Shown in pieces: positions 1-9,566 of a stretch of DNA of 34,274 bases (positions are counted from its first letter, which is position 1; each line of letters opens with the position of its first letter). The DNA is from Bryobacteraceae bacterium. Lineage in GTDB: Bacteria; Acidobacteriota; Terriglobia; Bryobacterales; Bryobacteraceae. Location: the NCBI GenBank assembly GCA_023511855.1, contig JAIMAR010000012.1, forward strand, positions 1-34,274, written 5' to 3'. Position numbers and translations under genes: made by a program. The notes under the pieces are model-generated. The model was not told where the DNA came from and did not search any database. It saw only the letters and a list, made by a program, of their open reading frames with translations.

Positions 1-54
1 TCGGCAAGGTTCGGTTGGATGGAGGGCAATGGGGGAAGGGGGCCAAACTCCAGG

Positions 55-97
55 GGCCGACAGGAATGCCGGCCGCAGGCTAGAAAGCCTGCCCCAC
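55..97. repeat. Intergenic hairpin pair, copy 1
   Basis: Two adjacent hairpins, each with a four-base loop. The first is 55-74: 8-base arms GGCCGACA and TGCCGGCC with one A/C mismatch, loop GGAA. The second is 75-92: arms GCAGGCT and AGCCTGC, loop AGAA, followed by CCCAC. A second copy lies at 19593-19635. There the first hairpin is identical over 20 bases, while the second has different inner base pairs that still match each other. This is what an RNA- or DNA-structure-selected repeat should look like. The function is unknown. Confidence 0.7.
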
Positions 98-170
98 AAG
101 AGGGCCTGCACCACAACGGCAGTCTGTCCCACAAGTAGAGGCTGCCCCACGAAGAGGCTGTAATCCAACC
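89..170. repeat. Degenerate ~18-bp tandem repeat, five units
   Basis: A core close to CTGYCCCACAAG recurs starting at 89, 106, 124, 142 and 158, giving spacings of 17, 18, 18 and 16 bases. Between cores lie purine-rich linkers (AGRGG-like). The last unit is the most decayed. The CCCAC core is the same sequence that follows the hairpin arms at 92-97, so the array probably grew from the hairpin's 3' flank. No coding potential is supported here. Confidence 0.6.
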
Positions 171-196
171 AGGGGCAAAGAGGGGCAGAGGCCAAC

Positions 197-314
197 CACC
201 GGCAGGACTGCCGGTGTGGCACGCAAGACTGCGTGCTCCACATGAACGGCCGGTGTGGCACGCAGGATTGCGTGCTCCACGCGAATGGCCGGTGGGGCGA
301 GCCTGGCGGCTTGC
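197..314. repeat. 39-bp tandem hairpin repeat
   Basis: A hairpin at 197-216 (arms CACCGGCA/TGCCGGTG, loop GGAC) leads into tandem units at 216-254, 255-293 and a diverged third from 294. The first two units differ at 5 of 39 positions, all transitions. Each unit carries a 7-bp hairpin with a four-base loop: 219-236 (GCACGCA, loop AGAC), 258-275 (GCACGCA, loop GGAT) and 297-314 (GCGAGCC, loop TGGC, GGCTTGC with one G-T pair). The hairpin is followed by TCCAC or TCCGC. The third unit has changed both arms together, so pairing is retained. Confidence 0.7.
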
Positions 315-339
315 TCCGCTGGGCGGCGGGGCAGCAAGC
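309..339. other. Long stem-loop at the end of the repeat region
   Basis: Arms GCTTGCT (309-315) and AGCAAGC (333-339) pair perfectly. Inside them CCGC (316-319) pairs with GCGG (326-329), leaving a six-base loop and a three-base bulge. It reuses the right arm of the preceding repeat hairpin, so the two folds are mutually exclusive. It sits 22 bases beyond the stop of the leftward radical SAM gene and could help end that transcript. No T-run follows on either strand, so it is not called a terminator. The rest of 340-361 shows nothing. Confidence 0.45.
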
Positions 340-361
340 CGGGCCGCTTAGTGCACTTAGC

Positions 362-2011
362 TTAGGTCTCGGCTGGGGCCCAGTTGCGGCGTTCGATGAT
401 TGGGGGCGGTTCGTAGGTGACGCCGCGGGCGAGCCGCTTCTCCTCGAGGCGCGCGGTCCAGGCCAGCAGCGGGCCAGCCAGAGCCGCCGTCACGCGGTTC
501 CAGCGGCCGAACTCCTTTTCGATGTCGCGGCGGAGAGCGCGGACGCGCTGGCTCAGCTCCTGATTGACCCCACGCAAGCGCCGCTCCATGGCCCAGAGCA
601 CGGCGCCGGAGGCGGTCTTTAGTTGGCGGACTTCCCAGTGAAAGCGCTCGCGCACGCGGGGTTCGGGGTGGTTCTTGTGCCTGCGCCAGCCCTCGAGCGT
701 GGTGCGCCAGATGCGGTAGAGGCTGGGGCCGTTGCGCTCGAAGTCCAGTTGGAAGGCCCAGTCGAGGAACTTCTTGGAGTCGTCGCGGGAGATGGCGGGG
801 TGCCGGAAGTTGAACTTGTACTGGCCGTGGATGTCGGCGTAGTCCACATCCAGGATGCGTCCCTGCTGAGCCACTTCTTGATAAAGCGGCGTGCCGGGAA
901 CGGGCGTGTAGAGCATGAACTGGTGGAAGTCGGTCTGGTGGGCGACGGCGTGCTCGATTTCAGCGCGGATGTTTTCGGGGGTGTGGTGCTCCAGGCCCAC
1001 GATGGTGGAGCCGAGGAGTTTGATCCCGTTCTGGCGCAGCTCGCGCGTGAGTTTGAGCGTATCCGTGCCGTTGAGCTTGGCGTAGGCGGAGTTGGGGGAC
1101 TCCAGTCCCATCCAGAGCCAGGAGACGCCGAGCTCGACGAGTTCCTCGATCGAGTAGCGCTCCAAGGCATTGGCGGAGGAGAAGACGTAAAAGGCCCAGC
1201 TTTTGCCGGCGCGCTTCATGCAGTCGAGCAGTTCGAGCGCGCGGCGGCGGTGGAGCAGGAAGTTCTCATCCATGATGAAGAAGGCGCGCGCGCCGAGCGC
1301 GGCTTCCATCTCCGACATGATGTCGAACAGTTCGCGGCCGGAATCGTAGAAGTTGAGGTACTGCCCCTTGCCGCCAAAGAAGGCGGAGGTGGTGCAGAAG
1401 TTGCAGCCCATGGGGCAGCCGACGGAGGGGATGATGGTGGCGGCCGTATCCCGGCTGGTCTCCGGCATGCGGAGGCCCATGACGCGCAGGCCGAATCCGG
1501 AGACGATGCGCGGATGGCGGATGGGGGCATCGGGATCTTCTCCCAGGTAGCGCCGCATCCAAGAGATGCCGTCGCCGCGGACGATGTGGTCGGCGTCGAT
1601 CATGTGTTCGAGGCCTGGGATGGCGGCCACGTGGCCTCCGACGATGATCTGCGACTGCGGGGAAACGCGGCGGGCGATGCGGCACATTTCGCGGACCTTG
1701 CCGACGTTGACGATGATGGAGGAGATGCCGATGATGTCGTAGCGGTTCTCCGTGATTTCGCGTTCAAAGGCTTCGCGGGTGGGGAAGTCGAGCACAGTGG
1801 TGGGGGCGCTGATATTGTGCTGAATCAGCATGATGCCCCAGGAACGATGGAACATGCGGAGCGAAAAGGCTCCCTGGGCGCGCGTGACCTGATTGTGATA
1901 AAGCTCCATGGGGTTGATGGAGCGGCTGCCGAACTCATCGTCCTGGGCGTAGGGGCCGAAAACGGAAGAGAGCAAAACTCGGGCGTGAATCCCCTTCGGG
2001 TGGGTTGTCAT
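362..2011 (-). CDS. Radical SAM protein with B12-binding-like N-terminal domain
   Basis: A predicted 549-residue iron-sulfur radical enzyme. The CxxxCxxC cluster motif is C199, C203, C206 in the context VGCPMGCNFC. A preceding segment (about residues 75-150, including IIGISSI and QIIVGGH) looks like the Rossmann-type cobalamin-binding domain of B12-dependent radical SAM proteins, although the canonical DxHxxG motif is not seen. The TIM-barrel continues to about residue 400, and a basic, Trp/Arg-rich C-terminal tail of about 140 residues may be helical. The reading frame continues upstream to a TTG at 2083, but ATG at 2011 is preferred because the extra residues look random. No good ribosome site is visible. 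Relatives act on lipids, hopanoids or natural products; the substrate cannot be named. It is monocistronic and divergent from the next operon. Confidence 0.85.
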   Translation of the reverse strand: MTTHPKGIHARVLLSSVFGPYAQDDEFGSRSINPMELYHNQVTRAQGAFSLRMFHRSWGIMLIQHNISAPTTVLDFPTREAFEREITENRYDIIGISSIIVNVGKVREMCRIARRVSPQSQIIVGGHVAAIPGLEHMIDADHIVRGDGISWMRRYLGEDPDAPIRHPRIVSGFGLRVMGLRMPETSRDTAATIIPSVGCPMGCNFCTTSAFFGGKGQYLNFYDSGRELFDIMSEMEAALGARAFFIMDENFLLHRRRALELLDCMKRAGKSWAFYVFSSANALERYSIEELVELGVSWLWMGLESPNSAYAKLNGTDTLKLTRELRQNGIKLLGSTIVGLEHHTPENIRAEIEHAVAHQTDFHQFMLYTPVPGTPLYQEVAQQGRILDVDYADIHGQYKFNFRHPAISRDDSKKFLDWAFQLDFERNGPSLYRIWRTTLEGWRRHKNHPEPRVRERFHWEVRQLKTASGAVLWAMERRLRGVNQELSQRVRALRRDIEKEFGRWNRVTAALAGPLLAWTARLEEKRLARGVTYEPPPIIERRNWAPAET

Positions 2012-2166
2012 TAGAACAGGGAAAGTCTCAAAGACCTTCGATTCAGGATAGCAGAACTGGGGCGGCGCCGCCGGACGGAGCAAAAAGGGCGCGCTTTCAT
2101 TCGAGCAGCCCGGCGGCGGGATGCGGCCCAGAGGGGGCGGGTTACCTGCACAACGGCGGGGTCGTC

Positions 2167-2196
2167 TTAAGAGGCAAAGGAGCAGTGTGGTATTCT
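2167..2196 (+). promoter_or_regulatory. Possible sigma-70-type promoter of the MoxR operon
   Basis: TTAAGA at 2167-2172 and TATTCT at 2191-2196 are 18 bases apart, each matching four or more of six consensus bases. Transcription would start near 2203, about 20 bases before the first operon gene. The 210-base divergent gap (2012-2221) has no better candidate. This is weak pattern evidence in a lineage whose promoters are poorly characterised. Confidence 0.3.
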
Positions 2197-2221
2197 GAAG
2201 TCAATCCAAGGGGGAAGGCCG

Positions 2222-3031
2222 ATGGGCAGGCGCTGGATTTTCGCCGTTGCTGTCGTGCTGCTGGGCGCAAGCTTAACGTATGCGTGGCAGCGGCGGGGCA
2301 TGCGCGGCGGCTTCTTCGACTTTGAGGACAATCCGGCGGCGATTCCCGCGGACGCCTCCGAGAAGACCGAGTTCTACTGGGCGCGCTTGCGGTATCAGGA
2401 CTTCCGCGGCTGGGGCGGGCGGCGCGGTTTCGGCCGCTCCTGGACGACCGATTACCCGAAGAATGACCGGCTGCTGCTTCAGGCAGTTCGGCGGTTGACC
2501 CGGATTCACGCGCGCTCCATGGAGCACGTGGTGGATCTGGAAAGCGACGACCTGTTCAACTATCCCTTCCTTTATGCGGTGGAGGTCGGGCACTGGGATC
2601 TGAGCGATGCAGAGGCTAAGAAGCTGCGCGAGTACCTGGACCGCGGCGGCTTCCTGATGGTGGACGATTTCCACGGGACTCTGGAGTGGCAGGTCTTCAT
2701 GATGGGACTCTCCAAGGTGTTCCCAGACCGGCCGGTGGTGGATATCGAGGACAAAGACGCAATTTTTCATGTTTTATACGATCTGGATCAGCGGGTCCAG
2801 ATTCCGGGAATCGCGGCGCTGTGGAATGGCGTGACGTATGAGAGAGACGGCGTCGTACCCCGCTGGCGTGCGGTTTATGACGACAAAGGGCGGATCGTGG
2901 TGGCGATCTGCCACAACATGGACTTGGGGGATGCCTGGGAGTGGGCGGACCGGCCGGAATACCCGGAGCATTATGCTTCACTGGCATTCCGGATTGCCAT
3001 CAACTACATCATTTACGCGATGACTCACTAG
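2222..3031 (+). CDS. DUF4159 domain-containing protein
   Basis: A 269-residue exported or membrane-anchored protein: residues 1-22 form a hydrophobic signal or anchor, and the rest matches what I know of DUF4159 proteins. These have a class I glutamine-amidotransferase-like fold without an established activity. Visible landmarks are FNYPFLYAVEVGHW at about residues 112-125, then LREYLDRGGFLMVDDFHG at about 135-152, and a C-terminal NYIIYAMTH. The start ATG has a strong purine-rich ribosome site (AAGGGGGAAGG) just upstream. It heads the eight-gene operon, with 24 bases to the next gene. Members commonly accompany MoxR/DUF58/BatA genes, so a role in that envelope machinery is inferred. There is no nucleophile Cys of true amidotransferases at the expected place. 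Confidence 0.85.
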   Translation: MGRRWIFAVAVVLLGASLTYAWQRRGMRGGFFDFEDNPAAIPADASEKTEFYWARLRYQDFRGWGGRRGFGRSWTTDYPKNDRLLLQAVRRLTRIHARSMEHVVDLESDDLFNYPFLYAVEVGHWDLSDAEAKKLREYLDRGGFLMVDDFHGTLEWQVFMMGLSKVFPDRPVVDIEDKDAIFHVLYDLDQRVQIPGIAALWNGVTYERDGVVPRWRAVYDDKGRIVVAICHNMDLGDAWEWADRPEYPEHYASLAFRIAINYIIYAMTH

Positions 3032-3055
3032 AACCGGTTCGGCCCGAAGGATGGG

Positions 3056-5323
3056 ATGTTCGAGACATTACTGAAATACCCGGCAGCGGTTTTCTCCAAA
3101 GGGGAGTTTGTCTTCCTGTCGCGCTTCCCAGTGTGGATGCTCTGGGTTTGTGCGCTCGCGGCGGCGGGGGCGCTCGGCTGGGCGCTGTGGCGGCGGCGGA
3201 CGCCGGGGACGGGGTTGTTCGCGGGACAGCGGTGGATCGCGGTCTGGCTGTTGCAGTCGGCGCTGGCGGCGCTATTGCTGGTGATGCTGTGGCGGCCGGC
3301 GCTGAGTGTTTCCACACTGAAGCCTCATCAGAACATCGTGGCCGTGCTCGTGGACGATTCGCGGAGCATGGGCCAAGTGGAAGACGGAAAGGCGCGGATC
3401 GAGCGGGCGAAGGAAGCTCTGCAAGGGGGAGCGCTGCAACGCCTTCAGAAACAGTTCCAGGTCAGGATCTACCGGTTCGGCAACCAATTGGAACCGGCGC
3501 CTAAGCTCGAGAGCCTGGCACCGGTTTCGCAGGCGACGCATATCGGCGCGGCGTTGAAGCAGATTGCCTTGGAGGCTTCGAGCCTCCCGATCGGGGCGGT
3601 GGTGCTGGTGAGCGACGGGGCGGACAACCGCGGCGGCGTGGACCGCGAGACGATTACCGAGCTTCGGCGGCACCGGTTGCCGGTGCACACGGTGGGCGTG
3701 GGCCGCGAGCGGCCGGGCCAGGATCTCGAGATCACCGGCGTTGTCTCGGCGCCGCGCACGCTGGCCGATTCCCGCCTGAGCGCAGAGGTGACCCTGCGGC
3801 AGTACGGCTACCAAGGCCGGAAAGTGAAACTCACCGTTTCGGAAAGCGGCAAACCTCTGGCCACTCAGATGGTGACCTTGGCGAAGGATGGCGTGCCCCA
3901 GACGGAGACCGTCGCTTTCAGTGCGGGGATCGCCGGGGCCAAGACGCTCAATTTCTCGGTGGAACTTCTGGAAGGGGAAGAGAATCCCAAGAACAACTCG
4001 ATCGAGCGGCTGTTGCAGGTGGACGCGGACAAACCGCGCATCCTTTATATAGAGGGCGAGCCCCGATGGGAGCTGAAATTCATCCGGCGCGCGCTCGAGG
4101 AAGACCGCAACATCCAACTGGTCTCCATGCTGCGCACGACGCAGAACAAGGTCTACCGGCAGGGACTGGATCCGTCGAACCCGAAAGAGCTGGAGCAAGG
4201 GTTCCCGTCGACGCCGGAGGAGCTGTTCGGATATCAGGCGCTGATCTTGGGCAACATCGAGGCTGCCTACTTCACGCCGGCGCAGCAGGAGCTGATCCGC
4301 GAGTTCGCCAACCGGCGCGGCGGGGGCGTGCTGTTCCTCGGGGGACGGTCGGCGCTCTCCGACGGAGGCTGGGCAGCATCGGCGGCGGGGGAACTGCTGC
4401 CCGTGAGGCTGCCGGACCGCAAGGACACATTTCACCGGGATCCGGCGCAGGTGCGCTTGACGGCGCCCGGGCGGGACAGTTTGATCTGCCGCTTGGTGGA
4501 GGGCGCTGAAGCGAATGCGGAACGATGGAAGAAGCTGCCGGCTCTGGCGGACTATCAAGAAGTGGGCGAACCCAAACCGGCGGCTTTGGTGCTGGCCGAG
4601 AGCGTAACCGGCAACGGCCGGGCCTATCCTCTGCTGGTGACGCAGAATTACGGGCTGGGGCGAACGGCATTGTTTGCCACGGGCGGAAGCTGGCGCTGGA
4701 AGATGCTCCAGCCGAGCACGGACCGCACGCACGTGATCTTCTGGCAGCAACTGGCGCGCTGGCTGGTGAGCGGGAGCCCCAGCCCCGTTACGGTATCGAC
4801 GAACCGGCCGGTTTTGATGGATGAAGGTGAGGTCAAGCTGCGCGTTCAGGCGCGCAACAAGGCGTACGCCCCACTGACCGATGCGCGGGTGGAGGCCCAC
4901 TTCGTGGGGCCGGAAGGGAGCGCAGGAACGATTGAGTTGACGCCGTCGCCGCTGGAGCCGGGGGTCTACGAAGGGGAATGGACAGCCTCGAAACCCGGTT
5001 CCTATTTGGTGGAGGTAGCCGCCACCCGGGGCAAGGAAGTGCTGGGGCACGACAAGATCGCGTTTCGGCGGGAAGACGGCGTGGCGGAGAATTTCCGAAC
5101 CGAGCAGAACCGCGAGCTCCTGGAAAAGCTGGCCGAAGAGACCGGCGGGCGGTATTTCCGGGTGGACGAGTTGTCCAAGCTGGACCAGGAAGTGGCCTAC
5201 TCCGAGGCCGGTCTGACGGTGCGGGAACTGCACGAACTTTGGAACATGCCGGCGCTGCTGCTGGCTTTGTTCGTTTTGAAAGCCGCCGAGTGGCTGCTGC
5301 GGAGGAGGTGGGGAGCGGTATGA
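3056..5323 (+). CDS. Membrane VWA protein with glutamine-amidotransferase-like domain
   Basis: A 755-residue membrane protein. Two N-terminal transmembrane segments (about 22-42 and 58-80) lead into a von Willebrand A domain with a complete metal-adhesion site: D100-x-S102-x-S104, a Thr in SQATHIG, and the Asp of LVSDGADN. Residues from about 320 (RILYIEGEPRWELKF) to 450 resemble the GATase-like domain of BatA-type proteins, including ELIREFANRRGGGVLFLGG. An Ig-like segment (about 580-680) and a C-terminal transmembrane helix (about 728-745) follow. The ATG at 3056 is preceded by GAAGGATGGG. The TGA overlaps the next ATG in ATGA, so translation is likely coupled. The large middle domain probably lies outside the cytoplasmic membrane. 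It is a likely partner or client of the MoxR ATPase. Confidence 0.85.
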   Translation: MFETLLKYPAAVFSKGEFVFLSRFPVWMLWVCALAAAGALGWALWRRRTPGTGLFAGQRWIAVWLLQSALAALLLVMLWRPALSVSTLKPHQNIVAVLVDDSRSMGQVEDGKARIERAKEALQGGALQRLQKQFQVRIYRFGNQLEPAPKLESLAPVSQATHIGAALKQIALEASSLPIGAVVLVSDGADNRGGVDRETITELRRHRLPVHTVGVGRERPGQDLEITGVVSAPRTLADSRLSAEVTLRQYGYQGRKVKLTVSESGKPLATQMVTLAKDGVPQTETVAFSAGIAGAKTLNFSVELLEGEENPKNNSIERLLQVDADKPRILYIEGEPRWELKFIRRALEEDRNIQLVSMLRTTQNKVYRQGLDPSNPKELEQGFPSTPEELFGYQALILGNIEAAYFTPAQQELIREFANRRGGGVLFLGGRSALSDGGWAASAAGELLPVRLPDRKDTFHRDPAQVRLTAPGRDSLICRLVEGAEANAERWKKLPALADYQEVGEPKPAALVLAESVTGNGRAYPLLVTQNYGLGRTALFATGGSWRWKMLQPSTDRTHVIFWQQLARWLVSGSPSPVTVSTNRPVLMDEGEVKLRVQARNKAYAPLTDARVEAHFVGPEGSAGTIELTPSPLEPGVYEGEWTASKPGSYLVEVAATRGKEVLGHDKIAFRREDGVAENFRTEQNRELLEKLAEETGGRYFRVDELSKLDQEVAYSEAGLTVRELHELWNMPALLLALFVLKAAEWLLRRRWGAV

Positions 5324-6243
5324 GACTGCTTTTGACCGGGCTGATCTGCGCCGCCTCGATGCAGGCTGCCACATGGTACGTGACCGTGGCGGGATTAGGA
5401 GGAGAGCCGGATTACGAGCAGCGGTTTCAGGCGTGGGCGATGACGATCGACAACATCCTGCGCGGCAGCCGGACCGACGCCCGCATCGAGACGCTCACGG
5501 GAGCGCAGGCAACCCGGGAGCGGGTGCGCCAGGTGCTGGAGCGGGCGGCGCAGGAATCGAAGCCGGAGGATTCGATTGTGGTGATGCTGATCGGTCACGG
5601 AACCTTCGACGGGAGCGAATACAAGCTGGCGCTGCCGGGACCGGATCTGTCCGCCTCGGAGCTGGCGGCGCTGCTGAACAAGAACCGGGCCGAGCGGCAA
5701 CTGGTGGTGAACATGACCAGCTCGAGCGGCGGCTCTTTGGAAGCGTTGCGCAAGGAAGGGAGGATCGTCATCGCCGCGACCAAGAGCGGCACGCAGCGCA
5801 ACGTCACGGTGTTTCCGCGCTACTGGGCAGAGGCTCTGCGGGACGCCGCGGCCGACACGGATAAGAACGAGGCCATCTCCGCGCTGGAAGCTTTTCGTTA
5901 TGCCAGCGCCAAGACGGCGGCTTTCTACGAGGCGCAGCGGAGGCTGGCGACCGAGCACGCGGTGATGGACGATGCGGGCACGGGCGCGGGGGTGCGGGAC
6001 CCGTCGGGCGAGAAGGGCGAGGGGCGGCTGGCGGCGGCTTTCACGCTGCTGCGTTTCGGCGCCGCACAGGCGGCCGCGCAGGATCCCGCCAAGCAGAAGC
6101 TGCTGGCGCGCAGGGAGCAGATTGAGCAGGAGATCGACCGGCTGAAATACCAGAAGGCCGCGATCCCGGCCGACGAATACAAGAAGGAATTGACGAAGCT
6201 GCTGCTGCAGCTGGCGCGAATCCAGGAGGAGATTGAGAAGTGA
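5320..6243 (+). CDS. Secreted caspase/legumain-like (clan CD) protein lacking the catalytic Cys
   Basis: A 307-residue protein with a signal peptide (residues 1-16, ending AQA-like at MQAAT). Residues 80-190 follow the clan CD peptidase pattern: a hydrophobic strand ending in the His motif IGHGT (H93), then a second hydrophobic strand QLVVNMTSSSGG where the family has its CxSG nucleophile. Here that position is S134, so the usual Cys is replaced. The following strand RIVIAATKSG also fits the caspase/legumain order. A long charged helical C-terminus (about 265-307) suggests a coiled coil. The start ATG is set by the ATGA overlap with the preceding VWA gene; a longer upstream frame runs inside that gene and is rejected. 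It ends in a GTGA overlap with the next gene. The family assignment is my reading of motifs and is less certain than the gene itself. Confidence 0.7.
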   Translation: MRLLLTGLICAASMQAATWYVTVAGLGGEPDYEQRFQAWAMTIDNILRGSRTDARIETLTGAQATRERVRQVLERAAQESKPEDSIVVMLIGHGTFDGSEYKLALPGPDLSASELAALLNKNRAERQLVVNMTSSSGGSLEALRKEGRIVIAATKSGTQRNVTVFPRYWAEALRDAAADTDKNEAISALEAFRYASAKTAAFYEAQRRLATEHAVMDDAGTGAGVRDPSGEKGEGRLAAAFTLLRFGAAQAAAQDPAKQKLLARREQIEQEIDRLKYQKAAIPADEYKKELTKLLLQLARIQEEIEK

Positions 6244-8471
6244 ACCTCTGGCGGCGCGCGGCATTCACGGCTGTGTTGATGGGGGCAGCGCTGCTGTCCG
6301 CCGCCGTGTTGCGGGCGCAAACTCCGGAGACCTGCCGGGAGCACCGCCGCTTTGGCCGGTTGCAGGAGGCCAGCGCCTGTTATCAGCGCCTGGCGGCGTC
6401 CAAGGATCCCTATTTGCGGGCGGAAGGTTATTGGGGGCTGGGACGCTACCAGGATGCCAACGATGCATTCCGCGAGGCCGTGCAGGCCCAGCCGAAGAAC
6501 CCCGATTACCGGGTGCGCTGGGGTCGCATGTTTTTGGAACGGATGCAACCGGCCGATGCGCAAGCGCTGTTTCTGGAGGCGCTGGAGATTAAAGACCCGC
6601 ACGCCGGGGCGATCCTGGGCCTGGCGCTGGTGGCTTCCGATGGGTTTGAGGCACGGGGCGGGGAACTGGCCAGGAAGGCTCTCGAGGCGGACCCGAAGTT
6701 GACCGAAGCGCACGTGCTGCTGGCCACGCTGGCGCTTCAAGAGAGCAACTACGAGAAGGCGCGGGAGCATGCGGACAAGGCGCTGGCGATCGATCCGAAC
6801 GCGCTGGAGGCGATGTCGATCTTCGCCACGATCGATCTGCTCGGCGACAATACGAACCCGCCGAGTCTGGCGCGCATTCTTCAGATCAACCCTGTCTACG
6901 GCGAGGTTTACGCCACGGCAGGCCGGTTCTTCGTATTGAACCGGCGCTACGAAGAGGCCGTCGCGTTGTACCGCAAAGCGCTGGAGTTGAATCCCGGTTT
7001 GCACAAGGCGCGGGCGGAGTTGGGGCTGAACCTCATGCGGCTGGGATACGCCGCCGAGGCCCGCAAGCATCTGGAGCTGTGCTGGGAGGCCGGGGAGCGC
7101 TATGCCGCGGTGGGCAATCCTTTGCGCCTGCTGGACAGCGACAAGAACTTCCGCTACATCCGCAGCGGGAATTTGGTCTTGAAGCTCCACGAGCGGGAGG
7201 CAGAGGTGCTCCAACCCTTTGTGGAAGAGGAGGCTCGCCGGGCGGTTCAGACGCTGGAGAAGAAGTACCGGGTCAAGTTAACCCGGCCGGTGCAGGTCGA
7301 GCTGTATCCGGACCATGAGGACTTTGCGGTGCGCACCCTTGGGATGCCGGGAATGAGCGGGGCTCTGGGAGTCACCTTCGGCTACACGGTGGCGATGGAC
7401 AGTCCCAGCAGCCGCAAGCCGGGCGAGCTGCACTGGGCGAGCACGCTGTGGCACGAGCTGAGCCATGTGTACACCATCAGCGCCACCAACAGCCGGGTGC
7501 CGCGCTGGTTTACCGAGGGCATGGCGGTGTACGAAGAGACGGCCGTGTCTCCGGACTGGGGGGACCGCTTGTCGGCGCCGGTGATCTTCGCCATCCGGGA
7601 CAAGAAGTTGTTGCCGGTGGCGCAGTTGGACCGCGGTTTTGTGCACCCGGACTCGGCCGAGCAGGTGCTGGTGTCTTACTACCAGGCCGGCAAGATCTGC
7701 AACTTCATCGAGCAGAAGTGGGGATTCGAGAAGCTGTTGGAGATGCTGCACGGCTTCGGCGCGCGCAAGACGACGCCGGAGGTGGTGCGCGAGGCGCTCG
7801 GGCTGGCCCCCGAAGAGTTTGACAAACGGTTTACCGCCTGGATCGAGGAGCAGACGCGGGTCACGGTCGAGGGCTTTGAGAAGTGGAAGAAGGGCATGGG
7901 GCGCGTGGCGGAGTTGGTGAAGGCCGGGCGTCACGAAGAGGTGATCCGCGAAGCTCCGGCTATCCGCGATCTGTACCCCGAGTTTGTGGAAAGCGGCAAT
8001 CTGTACGAGGTCATCGCGGACAGCTATCTGGCGTTGAAGAACGAAAAAGCGGCGGCGGAGGAGTTGCAGCGCTACGCGCGGGCCGGAGGGCGCAGCCCGC
8101 AGGCGTTGAAGAAACTGGCGCAGTTGCTCGAGGCTCAGGGGCGGCCTAAAGAGGCGATCGAGGCGTTGCAGCGGCTGAACTGGATCTACCCGCGGGACGA
8201 GGAACTCCAGCGGCGGCTGGGCGATTTGCTGATGGCGCAGGGCGACGCGCAGGGAGCGGTGCGGGCCTACCGCGCGGTGGTGGCGATGAAGCCGCTCGAC
8301 CGGGCTGCGGCGCATTACAACCTGGCGCGGGCTTACAAGGCTGCGGGCCAGACGGCGGCGGCGTCGGATCAGGTTTTGATGGCGCTCGAAGCCGCGCCGG
8401 GCTACCGGCCCGCGCAGAAGCTTTTGCTGGAACTGGAGGCGGCGGGAGATGGCCGGACGTCATCCAAATAG
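6240..8471 (+). CDS. TPR protein with HELSH zinc-metallopeptidase (peptidase MA-like) domain
   Basis: A 743-residue secreted protein starting at GTG in a GTGA overlap. After a signal peptide (about 1-28, ending AVLRAQ) come tetratricopeptide repeats (about 30-290). A gluzincin domain (about 320-560) follows, with H405-E-L-S-H409 and the third zinc ligand E426 in RWFTEGMAVYEE, 17 residues later. A second TPR block (about 560-743) ends the protein. The complete HExxH...E set argues for an active peptidase rather than a scaffold. Placed between a clan CD-like protein and MoxR, it may process or degrade envelope proteins handled by the VWA/MoxR machinery; that is inference from gene order. It is followed by a 57-base gap with a GC-rich small hairpin (8475-8490) before moxR. 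Confidence 0.85.
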   Translation: MNLWRRAAFTAVLMGAALLSAAVLRAQTPETCREHRRFGRLQEASACYQRLAASKDPYLRAEGYWGLGRYQDANDAFREAVQAQPKNPDYRVRWGRMFLERMQPADAQALFLEALEIKDPHAGAILGLALVASDGFEARGGELARKALEADPKLTEAHVLLATLALQESNYEKAREHADKALAIDPNALEAMSIFATIDLLGDNTNPPSLARILQINPVYGEVYATAGRFFVLNRRYEEAVALYRKALELNPGLHKARAELGLNLMRLGYAAEARKHLELCWEAGERYAAVGNPLRLLDSDKNFRYIRSGNLVLKLHEREAEVLQPFVEEEARRAVQTLEKKYRVKLTRPVQVELYPDHEDFAVRTLGMPGMSGALGVTFGYTVAMDSPSSRKPGELHWASTLWHELSHVYTISATNSRVPRWFTEGMAVYEETAVSPDWGDRLSAPVIFAIRDKKLLPVAQLDRGFVHPDSAEQVLVSYYQAGKICNFIEQKWGFEKLLEMLHGFGARKTTPEVVREALGLAPEEFDKRFTAWIEEQTRVTVEGFEKWKKGMGRVAELVKAGRHEEVIREAPAIRDLYPEFVESGNLYEVIADSYLALKNEKAAAEELQRYARAGGRSPQALKKLAQLLEAQGRPKEAIEALQRLNWIYPRDEELQRRLGDLLMAQGDAQGAVRAYRAVVAMKPLDRAAAHYNLARAYKAAGQTAAASDQVLMALEAAPGYRPAQKLLLELEAAGDGRTSSK

Positions 8472-8528
8472 AAAGCCGCGGGCCAGCGGCCTGCGCCGGC
8501 GGCGTACGGGAATAAGAGAGGAGACGCG

Positions 8529-9562
<1,034 letters not shown>

Positions 9563-9566
<4 letters not shown>

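Noticed and set aside
197-320. Possible CRISPR array
   Set aside because: The 39-bp units abut each other without unique spacers, only about three exist, and no cas genes are near.
623-2014. 463-codon open frame on the plus strand
   Set aside because: Antisense to the radical SAM gene, whose cysteine motif and domains are clear; composition is Ala/Gly/Asp/Val-biased shadow.
4978-5319. N-terminal extension of the clan CD-like gene
   Set aside because: It overlaps the VWA gene in another frame; the ATGA at 5320 gives a signal peptide.
3272-5374. 700-codon open frame on the minus strand
   Set aside because: It lies entirely opposite the VWA and clan CD-like genes, has no recognisable domain, and is rich in Arg/His/Gln as expected from antisense of GC-rich genes.
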